From: Gentiana macrophylla
Taxonomy: Eukaryota > Streptophyta > Magnoliopsida > Gentianales > Gentianaceae
Assembly: GCA_026214975.1 (NCBI GenBank)
Contig: CM047810.1
Coordinates: 35,637,318-35,701,317 of the forward strand
Reading direction: 5' to 3'
Length of the DNA: 64,000 nucleotides
Shown: piece after piece, positions 45,301 to 56,978 of the stretch
Position numbering within the stretch: the first letter of the stretch is position 1
Layout of the letters: every line of letters begins with the position of its first letter
Notes under the pieces: model-generated
The model's input: the letters and a program-made list of their open reading frames with translations, nothing else
What the model was told of the DNA's origin: nothing
Databases searched by the model: none
Program-made: the position numbers and the translations under genes

Positions 45301-48300
45301 TGAGTACCAAGAAGAAGCATTACGATGCTTCGACTTCGTGTATATTTATGATTGAGATCAATATTGCTTCTTCTAAATCTAACCACCTGGGTATTAGATC
45401 ATCGGTTGTGGTTCTCATATTTGTACGAATATGCAGGCACTAAGAAGAACTAGAGATCCGAGGAAAGGAGAGGTGGACCTACGCGCGTTGGAAATGGAGC
45501 AAGTGTTCTTTGCTACCGGCCGTAGGAGTTTATTTTCTTTCATTGCCCGAAGGGCTAGTACTAGAACTCAATAATCAAGATTTCTGCTCTCGCTTCTTAC
45601 GAAGAGCATTATTTCTATTTCTCGCATTAGATGTTGATGGATTTTCTTTTACGTTTGAGAATAAATGTTGTTCTTTTCACGTGATGGAATCTTTTATGGT
45701 AATCGCATACTTAGCAATGGTCTCTACATATTAGATATGAATGTTGATGTACTTAATATAAATAACAAGAAAGCCAAAACAAATGACTTGAATGAATCCT
45801 ACTTATGGCATTGTAGACTTGGCCATATAAATAAGAATCGCATTTCCAAACTCCATAAAGATGGAATGTTGGATCAATTCGATTACGAATCGCTTGATAC
45901 ATGTGAAGCTTGTTTACTTGGCAAGATGACAAAGTCACCTTTCAAAGGGCAAAGGGATAAGATCCAATGAATTTCTTGAGCTCATACATACCGATGTGTG
46001 TGGCCCAATGTCAATTCAAGCCAAAGGAGGATACTCTTATTTTATCACCTTCACTGATGACCATTCTCGCTATGGTTATATATACTTAATGAAGTTTAAA
46101 TCTGAAGCCTTCGAAAAGTTCAAGGAATTCAGAAGTGAGGTGGAGAAACAACTAGGTAAAGAAATCAAAACACTTCGATCCGATCGAGGCGGAGAATACC
46201 TAGATGGAGAGTTTCAAGATTATTTGAAGGAGAATGGGATCCTACCTGAATGGACTCCTCCCGGAACGCCACAGATGAATGGCGTGTCTGAGAGGAGGAA
46301 CCGCACCTTGTTAGACATGGTGCGGTCCATGATGAGCTACGCAGTTCTTCCAAAATCATTTTGGGGGTATGCTCTAGAAACCGCATCCTATACACTGAAC
46401 CGAGTTCCATCAAAGACGGTTGACTCTACGCCATACGAGGTATGGACTAAGAGAAAACCGAGCCTAGGTCATCTAAAACCTTGGGGTTGTCCGACTTACG
46501 TGAAGTGGATGATGCCTGACAAATTAGAGCCCAGGCCTGACAAATGTCTATTTGTGGGATATCCTAGGGAAACCAAAGGGTACCAATTTTACCATCCCGA
46601 GGAACAAAAGGTGTTTGTTGCCGGGGTCGCCACTTCTCGGAGAAAGAGTTTATTCTGGATAGGTCGGTGGGAGTAAAATTGATCTTGAAGAAATTCGAGA
46701 ACCACTTACGGATAATAGTCGGTTGATGGAAGTAGAGGACTTGCCACACACAGATGTGACACCACCTCTACCGTGGACACACTAGCACCTCGAAGATCCA
46801 CCAGGAACGCCGTGAACTCCGAAAGGTACACTCACAGTGTATCTCATGGAAGATGAGGACCCTATAACTTATGAGGAAGTGCTATTAAGGCATGACAAAG
46901 AGAAATGGGTAGAAGCCATGAATTACGAAATGGAATCCATGAAAGACAACCAAGTTTGGAACTTAGTTGATCCGCTGAGGAATAGTTCCCATAGGGTGTA
47001 AATGGGTCTTTAAGAGAAAGACCGACATGGACGGTAACGTGACCACCTACAAGGCTAGGTTGGTGGCAAAAGGTTATAAGCAAAGACAAGGAGTTGACTA
47101 TGATGAAACCTTCTCCTGCTGTTGCCATGTTAAAATCCATTAGAATTTTGCTCGCTATTGCAAAGATACCATGATTACGAAATCGCGGATGGATGTGAAA
47201 ACAAATTTCCTTAACGGGAACTGTCTGCGAGGAAGTGTATATGACACACCTGAGGGTTTCGCAACCAATGACGCCAGGATGGTGTGTAAACCGCAAAGAT
47301 CCATTTATGGATTAAAGCAAGCTTCTCGGAGTTGGAATCTTCGCTTTGATGAGATAATCAAACAGCTTGATTTCATCAAGAACGAAGATGAGCCCTGTGT
47401 TTACTAAAAGGTTAGCGGGAGTGCCATTGTGTTCTTAGTGCTTTATGTGGATGACATATCGCTCATAGGGAATGATGTGCCTATGTTACAATCAGTCAAA
47501 GCTTGGTTATCCAAGAACTTCTCAATGAAGGACTTGGGTGAGGCAAATATATTCAGGGAATAAAGATCTATAGAGATAGATCTAAAAGGTTGCTTGGTCC
47601 ATGCGCAATCCACCTACATAGACAAGATGTCAAGAGATTCAAATGGAGCGATCAAGAAAGGATTGCTGCCCATGTCGAGATGGGGTCTACCTGCCGAAGG
47701 GAATGAGTCCTAAGACAGAGAGGAGGAAGGGCACAAATGAGTAAAGTCCCTTATGCTTCGGCAATTGGGTCTATCATGTATGCCATGTTGTGCACTAGAC
47801 CGGATGTCTCGTACCCTCTTAGTATGACTAGTAGGTACCCGGTCAATCCAGGTGATGGTCACCGATTGTCAGCTGTCAGAATATCCTTAAGTACTTGAGA
47901 CGTACTAGTGGATATGTTCCTGGTTTTCGAACGATGATTTAGTATTACGAGGTTACACGGATGCCGCCTTCCAAACCGACAAGGGCGACTTCAAGTCACA
48001 ACTGGATTTGTTTTCACGCTTACGGCGGGAGCGGTGAGTGGAAGAGTTCCAAGCGAGGAGACTCTCGGACTCTACAACGGAAGCCGAATACATAGCGACC
48101 TCGGAGGCGGCAAAGGAAGCGATTTGGATGAAGAAGTTCATTCATCGAACTTGGTGTGGTTCCTCCATCAAGGTCCAAAGGCCTCATCTTTGATAATAAT
48201 AATGGAGCGATATCTCGATCAAAGGAACCAAGGTCTCATCGAAGTCCAAACATGTGCTACGGCGCTATCACTTAATTAGAGATAGTTGATAGAGGAGATG
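45301..48300 (+). pseudogene. Z pol, frameshifted
   Basis: The protease region is near 45385 (degenerate). Pre-integrase at 45700-45945 has LWHCRLGHINKNRISKLHKD and CEACLLGK. Integrase at 45970-46560 has HTDVCGPMS, LRSDRGGEYLDGEF and MNGVSERRNRT, giving D, D, E. RT at 46860-47560 has [52 protein letters not shown] and the catalytic LYVDDISLIGND at about 47440. RNase H remnants run to about 48290 (ARPDV-type TRPDVSYPLS, then a frame-broken end). Frame breaks near 45450, 45968, 46660, 47000, 47110 and 47405. Confidence 0.88.
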
Positions 48301-48438
48301 TAAAGATAGAGAAAGTCCACACGGATGATAACATAGTGATCCGTTAACTAAGGCATTGTCTCAAGCTAAGCATGAGAAACATGTTCACTTGCACGGGCTT
48401 AGGCATATGGGTGATTGGCTTTAGGCCAAGTGGGAGAT

Positions 48439-50256
48439 TGTTGGAAAGGTGTCCTAAACCCAATCGGGTTGGACCGGATCCGACCGGTCGGGTCGTTCTG
48501 ATCTATTTAGTTCATGTAATAACTTTATTATGATTAATAAAAGCACTTATGTTATTATATATTGTTTGTCTTCATATTATTTGTTGTATATATATATAGT
48601 AACGTCCCTAGTATCAATCTGTGATAGAGAAACCATGATAGTGATTATGGTTGATGAGATCTCTAATCACTATAACAAGGTTGGTACTTAAATGTCTCTA
48701 GTCTTACATATTATCAAATGGGACATTGATAGTATAATCGGACTAGCACGTATTGGATGTCTTCTATCTTTTAGAAGGTAGGGATAGATCTCGTCTATCA
48801 AAGTGTAGAGACACTTGGACTGTACGTGGACGTGTATTAGAGAATGCGTACGTTAGACTGACCCACTTACATTAAGTGTCACACTATGTGGCGGTTGTGT
48901 AATTATCCTTTTGACCGGAGTCTTCATGGCATCACGGTGTGGATTGTCATGCTTTGACACTATTGAGATTTCTCCTAACCACGGGGCGATCATGCGGTAG
49001 TGATTGGGTATGATATTGAAGCATACGGAGTATACATGATTGGTCGTCCGGGAATCGTGTATCCTATGATTGGGATCGAATATCCGAAATGGCCTTCTTA
49101 TAAGGAATGTCTAGCTCTCGAGAATCTTTGCAAAGTGGGAGTAAATGTGTTATTCCGAGAGAGCATGATATCCAGATTATAAGATACGATCGTCAATGTA
49201 TTGACACACGAGATACGATCGTATGGATATTATTATAGCGATAGGATTGTAAGTTACACGGTAACTGCTTCACATGAAAGGTAGTAGTCATTGCTTTTGA
49301 CTCTTCCGATAATTGGGGGTCACGGTGTGTTGCTAGACGCTATTCCGTGATCGTTAGGTATGAAGGGCATTTTAGTAAATTGCACTTTGTGTCTACGGCC
49401 AACATATTCGGAAGCCTATCGGGTCACACACATATGAACTTCGAGTCGGATTAAAATGCGGTTATAGTTGATAACCAAATAAGGAAAGTTTATCTCTAGA
49501 CTATAAAGGTTATAGTGGTAAATTAATATGGTGGTATTTATTTATTATGAATAAATAAAATACAAGATATTAATTATATATAGAAATTAGATTAATTAAA
49601 GAATATTCCGAAGTCAATTTGTTGACTAATGGGCGCCACTTTTGTGTGTATAAGATACACTTTGGATTGTGTGACTTTAATTAATAAAGATTGCCATAAT
49701 ATTAATATATGATATTAATTGATTTTGAAAAATAGATTTATGGTAATAAGATAATTATAATCAATATATGATATTGACAAAATAAATTATAATTAAAGAG
49801 ATAAATCAATCTAATTGATTTTCCTTATTTTATTGGAAAAAGTTTTCTTCTCCTACACACACCATTAGAGGCGCGCCACCTCCTATATATAAAGGAAGTG
49901 GGTGTCAAGCTTTTTGTATATCACAATTGCAAGAATTCATAATTCTTGTGTAAAATGTAGAGCTCTCCATAGTGAGTTTGTGAGGAAGAAAAGGTCCGTC
50001 TAGCGGCGGAGTTTTTCCGATAGCAATCCAAGGAGGATTCCGGCGAGGGTTCGTGTGGATTAGCGATAGAGGCCGGACGCGTGGGCGGCTTGCGCGTTGA
50101 ACTACTCTCCGTTGGCGGTCAAAGCGACGATCTTGTAGATCATCTAAGGTATAACCGTCAAACTACTTAACGTGTTTATTGCATTAAACGAAGAACGATC
50201 TAGAAAAAGAAATCAAATTTTAAATTCCGCTGCGTTAAACTAGTGATTTCCTAACA
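48439..50256 (+). repeat. Z 3-prime LTR
   Basis: 1,818 bp. TATA-like run TATATATAAA near 49884. Most of it is identical to the 5-prime LTR; differences are clustered, as at 48740-48860. Confidence 0.94.
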
Positions 50257-50261
50257 ATATC

Positions 50262-50683
50262 GCCAGAGAAGGTAATTGTCCCTTGTTAACTTGACATTAC
50301 AGGTCTGATTGAGGTGTCCATGAAAAGGGGAAGCAGATTGCAGTACTGAGCTAGGAGACGGTGACCGGTACGGTGAAGGAAATGTAGGTGGCAGCATGGT
50401 TCCGGTGATTTGACTGAACGGAAAAACCAGCAGAGAAGTCTGCTGAGATATAAGGAAAGCTTGAGTAGAAAAGAGGCATGGTCGATGGTCTTGTATGTCC
50501 GATCGGATTTGCGTAACCTCCGTGATTCTTTGCTTTGCGATAACGATGGTCGGATTTACAAAGACACCTCCGGTGATCTGCTCAAAGCCCGAATACAATG
50601 GGAGGAAGAGATCCGGAGCTTGCAGCGGTGACATCAGCTACGGCTGTTGCCGGAATGCTGGAGGATGACGAACTCGAGCTCAT
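50262..50683 (-). pseudogene. X gag N-terminus
   Basis: Start codon at 50683, 14 bp after the PBS. A Ser-rich N-terminus passes through frame changes to NVKLTRDNYLLWR, the conserved Copia gag N-terminal motif, exactly at the Z insertion point. The frame resumes at 40773 (ILPIVREHKLERFLFG). Confidence 0.8.
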
Positions 50684-50696
50684 GGTGACAGATCTA

Positions 50697-50708
50697 TCTC
50701 TGATACCA
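50697..50708 (-). other. X primer-binding site
   Basis: The minus strand reads TGGTATCAGAGA next to the LTR end, matching the initiator tRNA-Met complement. Confidence 0.88.
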
Positions 50709-50931
50709 AGTTTGATAAATGAAACTAACAGAAAGATGATATCTCCATTGAAGGAGATGAAGAACTTTTCAGATAAAGATAAAGTTGTTTTTCATTGAGA
50801 TAGATTTTGCTGCTATAGCCATACATATAATATCTAGACACACATTCCTATACAACAGAATCTAGTGTGTCAAACTAAGAGACTGCCAAATGGCATCATC
50901 AAACATTTACACTTGGACATTATTATTTTCA
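50709..50931 (-). repeat. X 5-prime LTR
   Basis: 223 bp; partner of 24384-24606, with only a few differences. Confidence 0.9.
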
Positions 50932-51991
50932 TGCAATGTCATCTGTTTTGTCTTATTATGATCTAATTGTGGCACTTGTCGTTCCTAATGGGATCAGGAT
51001 GATTGTGGGCTTTTCCTTTATTTGACGGATAATGGTCAAGCCATTTTCTGCTTTGCTCATTTTATAGTACGAGAAATTCTAGACATTCTTCAGAGTGGTT
51101 CTACTTCCTTCGCCAAAGTTGAAGACGAAGTTCAGTCTTTTGGTTAATGATCATTCTTCCATTAGTGGAAAAAGGAAAACCTTTTCGTTCGAGCAGTCAA
51201 TGATCTTGCGGTGAGGCCGTGGATGAATAAGCATAATATACCGGATTTGTATCCCAATGGTGCTCATGCTGACATAGTCAATTACATATGTGACCTCAAA
51301 AAGAGTCTTCCTACTACTATGGTTGATTTACTTGAGTTGGATTTTTCTAGTGCTACTGTGCTAGTGCTACCGACGTAATTCTCTTATGGTTGATTACATA
51401 TCCCTTGTGTTTTGATTTACTTTATCCATTGTTGATAACATTTTTGTCTGTGGAATTTGCTTTTCCAACGGGAGCTATGTATTTGCCTTTTTGACTATCC
51501 TGAGTATCATGGAGTCATTGAGACCAAGTTAGTGAAGGCTCAAGAATTGAACGCCTAGAATGAGGCCCACCACCAAGAGCTATCTGAGGCACATCATGCG
51601 CTTCAAGAAAATGTTCGTGACAAGGGATAGAGATGCAAAGCTTGTGGGCTAAACTGAAAGATTCTAAGGCCAACAAGGCTCGTTCTCGAGTTGAAGTTGA
51701 TGATGGCAGCCAGAGTGCTGAAGCATATATATATAAATTAAGTCCCCTCATTTTATCGATGAGTTGAAGGTACTCTTGGCACTTAAGGAATGGCTTTGCT
51801 AAGATTGTTGATGCTGCTCGACAGACATGGCCCGAGGTGGACCCTCAACGTCCAGAACTTTTTGTATGTCAAGATCAGGACATTCAGCGTATGTATGAAG
51901 AGCGCCTAGAGGCACTTCATTGTGGAGTAAATTTATTGGCTAATTATTTTGGTTCCACATATGTAACTTCTCCGCCTAGTGACCATGCCTA
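50932..51991 (+). pseudogene. gypsy-type transposon gene, 3-prime half
   Basis: Continues 23980-24383 across X: SYYDLIVALVVPNGIRMIVG, then KTFFVRAVNDLAVRPWMNK and PTTMVDLLELDF. A coiled-coil segment (about 51530-51720, with AHHEELSEAHHALQEN-type heptads) follows, and a C-terminal piece DPQRPELFVCQDQDIQRMYE ending in a stop near 51991. This order (Transposase_28 core, then coiled coil, then acidic C-terminus) is common in plant gypsy-type transposon proteins. An AATAAA polyadenylation signal follows near 52022. Several stops and frame changes show an old pseudogene. Confidence 0.62.
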
Positions 51992-52434
51992 AGTCTCTTT
52001 TCATAATTGTAATTTTTTATCAATAAATGGAAAACTTTTTAATGAAAACTTAACAGACATTTGTGTCTCTTTTCTTCACCATTATTGGATGTTTTTGTGT
52101 ATTTACGCATATCAGCCCCCGAGAATTCTTTGGCAAAATTGTTTACCTAAGCATGTTGAGTTTGGCTTGTAAGAAAATAGCTTTCTGACCTGCGGTTCGT
52201 GCAATTGGTTTGGAAATCTAGGTCCCAATGATATAATTTCTCTCCAGCTTGCGGGATAAAATCGAAGTCTTTTTTGGCAAAAAAAAGTGATATGCTCTCC
52301 GAGCATTATGGAAGAATTTCTATCAATTTTTTCAAGTATGTGATGTGAGTCAACTTTACATCTTTGGACCATCCATATTACCCTGTTGATGATCTTAGTA
52401 AACTAATGTTGTCACGGATTACGAGTTATATAGG
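51992..52434. other. no gene recognised
   Basis: Contains the 3-prime flank of the gypsy-type pseudogene and AT-rich DNA. The small ORFs on either strand carry no motif. The lower edge of the inverted Copia LTR is somewhere near the end of this stretch. Confidence 0.45.
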
Positions 52435-52780
52435 TTAAATTCATGATTAATGACTCGTGATTCGTAGAATTGATTTTCAAAGAAAAGATAATGAATGTGT
52501 TAAGTCACAATGCTGCTGATTATGGGGTATTTTTAGCACATACACCACATGAATTAGTTTAATGGAAGTTACAATGCAGTTATAACAGACTAAATGTTTT
52601 ACTATACTACTTAGCTGACTGCTTCTGCTGATACTCAACAGCACTGTTGTGTCTGCTATTCAGCTGATCTGCTAGTACTCACTTGATTCTTGATTAAGAA
52701 CATCCTCTTGCATCAGTAGTCATTTATCTATGTGCTCTAACACCCCCCAAGTTTTGAGTGATACATGAAACATCTTGCAC
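52435..52780 (-). mobile_element. inverted Copia 3-prime end (LTR plus PPT)
   Basis: The minus strand reads the end of a Copia pol (GCAAGATGTTTCATGTATCA), a PPT (CTTGGGGGG) and an LTR starting TGTTAGAGCACATAG at 52742. It is the reverse complement of the family 3-prime end at about 55042-55189. The join to plus-strand integrase is at about 52781. The lower LTR boundary was not determined. Confidence 0.75.
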
Positions 52781-55040
52781 TTGAACAAAATGGTATTGTG
52801 GAAAGGAACCATCAATACTTGTTGAAATTATCTAGGGGTTTGAGGTTTCAGAGTAACCTACCAATTGAGCATTGGGGGTTCTATTTGTTACATGTTGTTA
52901 AATTGATTAAAGCAACACCTACACCTCTGCTGAAAGAAAGCACACCGTATGAGATGTTATATGGCGCCAAATTATGTGTTTAAATTCTTTGGTTGCTTAG
53001 TTTTCTTGCACCCTTCGGCGGTGTAGAACAAAGTTTGATTCCAGATGCAGGACATATGTCTATCTTGGGAATTCAAACACTTCCAATGTGCAATACTCTT
53101 GGATATCACCAACAAATATACCTTTGTTGCTCGAAATACTCAATTCTATGAGACTTGTTTTTCTCTATTCCAGCAGGTATTAGGCAAAGCTAGGTACACT
53201 CCTAATATGCAGTGACATTGCCAATCATGGACAACTTTGATGATCAGCTGAGTGAGTCAGCTGAACAATCCAACGCAGAAAAATGCAGCTGGGGTATTTA
53301 GTAAAAGATCGGTCATTGTCAGCCAGGGATCTGTTCAGCTGGGGAGATCAACAAGAACTAGAAAGGCACCAAACTTTTATCGGGGAGGTGTTCACATAGA
53401 ACAACATACTCCACATCTCCTGAGTGAAGTAATGAGTGCCGAGCAGGACTCTCAATTTGAATATGCCGGATATGTATCAGGCAATTGATGATGTCACGAA
53501 ACCAAAGACATATAATCAAGAAATCAAGCATGATGAGCGGAAACAAGCCATGCAGAAAGAGATTGAAGCTTTGCAGACCACTCACATGTGAGAAGTTGTT
53601 GACCTACAACCTGGCAAGAAGCCCAATGGATGCAAATAGGTGTAAAAAATCAAGTATAATCCTGATGGCTATGTAGAAAGATACAATGCCAGGTTGGTAG
53701 CAAAGGGGTACACTCAAACATATGGTATGGATTATCAAGAAACATTTCCCTAGTTTTGAAAATCACTACAGTAAGAACTCTGCTGACAGCAGCAGCAACC
53801 AATAACTGGCATCTTTACCAAATGGATGTCAATTCAACTTTCTTGCATGGAGATCTTCATGAAGAAGTTTACATGCAGCTTACCCTAGGTTTTAAGACAG
53901 GCAATCCAAATCAGGTTTGCAAATTAGCCAAGTCTCTATATAGATTAAAACAGGCCAGCAGAAAATGGAATTGTAAGCTGACGGGATCTCTGGAAAAACA
54001 AGGGTTTGTTCAATCCAAGAATGAGCACAACTTGTTTACAAAAGGATCGGGAAAGTCTTTTATTTGCTTTCTAATTTATGTGGATGACATAATAGTAGCT
54101 AGTCATGATCTTCAGCTGATCCAGCAAGTCAAAGACAGTTTACATACACAGTTTAAAATCAAGAATCTTGGTAAACTGAGATATTTCTCGGGTATTGAAG
54201 TTTCTAGAACACCTGAGGGTATTTCACTCTCTCAAAGAAAGTACACATTAAATCTTCTTTAAGAATATGAGTTTTGGGGGCCAAGACTGTTAAAGCACCT
54301 ATGGAGTCTAAGAAGACTTTACAACATAGAGATTCAGCTCTGCTGGATGAAATACTGCATACAGATCATTAGTTGGGAAGCTGGTTTATCTCACATTTAC
54401 CGAACCTGACATAGCTTTTGCATTTCAGAAGTTGAGTCAGTTTTTAGACACGCCTTCGAGAATCATTTGAAAGTCTCCACGAGGCTTTTAAGTTATTTGA
54501 AAGACAATCCAAGCCATGGAACCTTTCTCTCTGCTGAGAACAACCTTGTTTTGAAAGGAATCACTTATAGTAATTGGGCTGGATGCCCTGAAACCAGAAG
54601 ATCCGTATCAGGATATATGATTTTTTGGGTGATGCTCATATCTCATGGAAGGCTAAAAAGTAGACAACTATTGAAAGAAGTTCTTTAGATGCTGAATACA
54701 GGGCTATGGCAAATTCTACATGTGAAATTCAGTTGCTAGTATATATCTTACAAGACTTGTTGATCCCTATTCAGCTGCCTTCCTTATTATTCTGTGATAA
54801 TGTCAGTCCTATGCACATTGTTCATAATCTTGTGTTCCATGAAAGAACTAAACATATTGAGATTGATTATTGAGTTATTAGGGGCAAAGTCAAATCTGGC
54901 CTCATTAAGCTCCTGAATGTAACTTCCAAGGAGCATATTCTTGATATTCTCACCAAAGCATTAGATGCACCAATATTTTCTTATTTGCTGGATAGGTTGG
55001 GCATTTCTAAGATAAAGGACTGCTGGTGGCAAGAGGATGT
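52781..55040 (+). pseudogene. Copia pol fragment (integrase, RT, RNase H)
   Basis: Plus strand. It begins in the integrase core at the E motif (EQNGIVERNHQYL, then TPYEMLYGAKL). A broken linker and RT start follow ([20 protein letters not shown]). RT at 53756-54262 has LYQMDVNSTFLHGDLHEEVY, KSLYRLKQASRKWN and the catalytic LIYVDDIIVASHD. RNase H pieces at 54300-55040 include GCPETRRSVSGYM, CDNVSPMHI, FHERTKHIEIDY and HILDILTKALDAP. Gag, protease and the integrase N-terminus are absent. Confidence 0.88.
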
Positions 55041-55078
55041 GCAAGATGTTTCATGTATCACTCTCAGTTGCATGGGGT

Positions 55079-55189
55079 GTTAAAGCACATGGATAAAGGA
55101 CTACTAATGCAAGATGATGTTTTCAATCAAGCATCAGGTGAGTACTAGAAGATCAGCTGAATAGCAGGCACAGTAGTGCTGCTGAGTAT
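55079..55189 (+). repeat. truncated Copia 3-prime LTR
   Basis: Begins TGTTAAAGCACATGG after a short PPT (GCATGGGG). Only about 110 bp remain before element T begins. It matches the reverse complement of 52630-52742. Confidence 0.82.
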
Positions 55190-55537
55190 TGATGAGAGTC
55201 AACTTTACTGTACTTTGGTGTGCAGTTTAACCCCCGTTTATCATGTTATTGGCATGTTTTGGGTAGTTCTAGGCCTAATTAAGAGTAATATCGAGAGTTA
55301 TACGCACGGGGAGTTAAACTGTCACATCGATAGTAAACTTCACCTTTTTAACGATATTTAACTCTTTTCTGAGCACTTTTGTCTTGCAGAATTACGCATG
55401 GTGTTTGTTCGTAGATGTTATTGCAGGACTTAGGTGACTCGAGAACCCGGAAGGCGATGTTTTAGAATGAGAAACGTGTTCGTGGCATGAAAGTAGCATG
55501 AAAGTGAGGAAAGGTCAAGTTTGGAGTGAAATCAAGG

Positions 55538-55896
55538 CAAACTGGCGTTTGCCCTACCTCAAACTGGCGTTTGACTCAAGCCTACCTCAAACTGGCGTTT
55601 GTCCAATGCAAACTGGCGTTCACAGAGTTGGCATCAAATACTGAAAGTTATAGTTTTGGACAACCGAGCGTCCAAATTACCCCCAAACTAGCGTTTGGAT
55701 GGGTTCATCCGACTCAAGGAAGTTCATACAAGACAAACGAGCGTCCAAGTACCTCAAACTGGCGTTTGTCCCTCAAGGCACGATCCATGAACTGGCGTTC
55801 AAGGCAAGGCAAACGCCAGTTCACTGAAGATGAAACCCTAATATCATCAAGATTTCCCGGCAAACTAGCGTTTGAAAGGATGCAAACTGGCGTTTA
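55538..55896. repeat. CAAACTGGCGTTTG motif array
   Basis: Copies at 55538, 55560, 55588, 55609 (partial), about 55682 (CTAGCG variant), 55752 and 55880, with half or reversed copies (GAGCGTCC, CAAACGCCAGTTC) near 55661, 55735 and 55812. Neighbouring copies are often 21-22 bp apart. The array ends about 30 bp before the TATA box. The ORF 55526-55987 is only its translation. Confidence 0.88.
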
Positions 55897-55927
55897 TGAC
55901 CGACACAAGCAGATTTTCACCCTACAC

Positions 55928-55935
55928 TATAAATA
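55928..55935 (+). promoter_or_regulatory. T LTR TATA box
   Basis: CACTATAAATACGC directly downstream of the motif array; a likely core promoter. Confidence 0.7.
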
Positions 55936-56978
55936 CGCAGCTCATTCAGCCCCTGAATATTCTTGGACGACTTTAGACTCTTCTTAGGCGATTTTGGTGC
56001 GATTTTAGTGTAGTTTGATCACCCTTCAATCCTTTGATGCCATAGATTACATCCTTCGAATCTACACACTTGTTATAGCTTAGATTTACCTTCCAAGAAC
56101 AAAAGATTCAACTTTTTGGTGCAATTATTTCTTCATATTTTCTGGATCAGATTTTCTGCAAGTTATATGGTAATGACTTCTCTTTTATTTATTGTCTTGA
56201 GTTTGATTCCAATTCTTATTTTGTTTATTAGCATAATCATGAGCAGCTAATTGCATGTGTAGTCGAATTATGTGAAAGTGAGCGAAAACCCTAAGGGGGA
56301 TGAGATAGGGAATTGTGTAGTGCGTAATATTATGTTTTAACGATTAATCCACGTCCTAAAACTGATTATAACATCTTTGAATTAGATTGATCACCTAGTT
56401 CACTGTCACACACATCGAATTTATAGATGCATTTTGCGGTGAGATGTGGGATAAAGGGTTTTAGGATCGTTGCGTATATTCGGCCTAGTTGTTAGGTCCG
56501 TTTCCAATATAGAGGTTTGTCATCGTTGTTCGAGCAACTCTAGAACTTAATCATGTTAGGATAATAGGTTTTCTAAAGGAGAGTCGGTTAGCTTCACATA
56601 GGGTGGTTAGATCGAGTTGTTCAGTCTAATCACTTGAATTAGGAGTTGGCACCCGTGGATGTCGTTAAACTACATTGGATAGGTAGGTCGGTTAAGACAC
56701 GCTCCCTGTCAAGTCCTTCCTTAAGGGTAAAAGTAGCTCGTGGGATCATAGTTCGGCTATACCTTTTAATATCTAGAAGAAAACTTCGTTAGTATAATCG
56801 TTATTTACGCATTAGTATAATACCCTCCACTATTATTTTGACTTGAACTAAGTTCTCGTCGCGCTTTTGTACTTAGACATTACTCCATGTGGATTCGACC
56901 TTGTGACCACTATACTCCCGTTGACCCGAAACTCTGTCGGTAAAAGTTAGCGGTTAAGTATTTTGCTATCAATAATTT

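Larger units (their letters stand above)
40779..50256 (+). mobile_element. Copia retrotransposon Z, full length
   Basis: 9,478 bp, plus strand. LTRs 40779-42588 and 48439-50256, PBS 42592-42604, PPT CAAGTGGGAGAT before 48439, perfect target duplication ATATC at 40774-40778 and 50257-50261. LTR ends are TGTTGGAAAGG and CTAACA. A 1.9-kb leader precedes gag. All Copia domains are present in order, but frames are broken. Inserted in the gag gene of X. Confidence 0.96.
24384..50931 (-). mobile_element. Copia retrotransposon X, carrying nested elements
   Basis: Minus-strand Copia with LTRs 24384-24606 and 50709-50931 (223 bp each, nearly identical), PBS 50697-50708 and PPT GAGAGGGGC inside the 3-prime LTR. 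Flanks TGCAG (24379-24383) and TGCAA (50932-50936) are a probable target duplication with one change. Without nested insertions it is about 3.8 kb. A normal element would be near 4.8 kb; RT and most of RNase H are missing. It splits the gypsy-type gene. It contains Y/W/V at 24839-38144 and Z at 40779-50256. Confidence 0.88.
55190..56971 (+). repeat. T 5-prime LTR
   Basis: 1,782 bp, bounded by the truncated Copia LTR and the PBS. TATA box TATAAATA at 55928-55935. Confidence 0.8.

Noticed and set aside
55526..55987. 153-codon ORF with repeated NWRL
   Set aside because: It is the translation of the CAAACTGGCGTTTG array inside an LTR, spans the TATA box and has no conserved domain.
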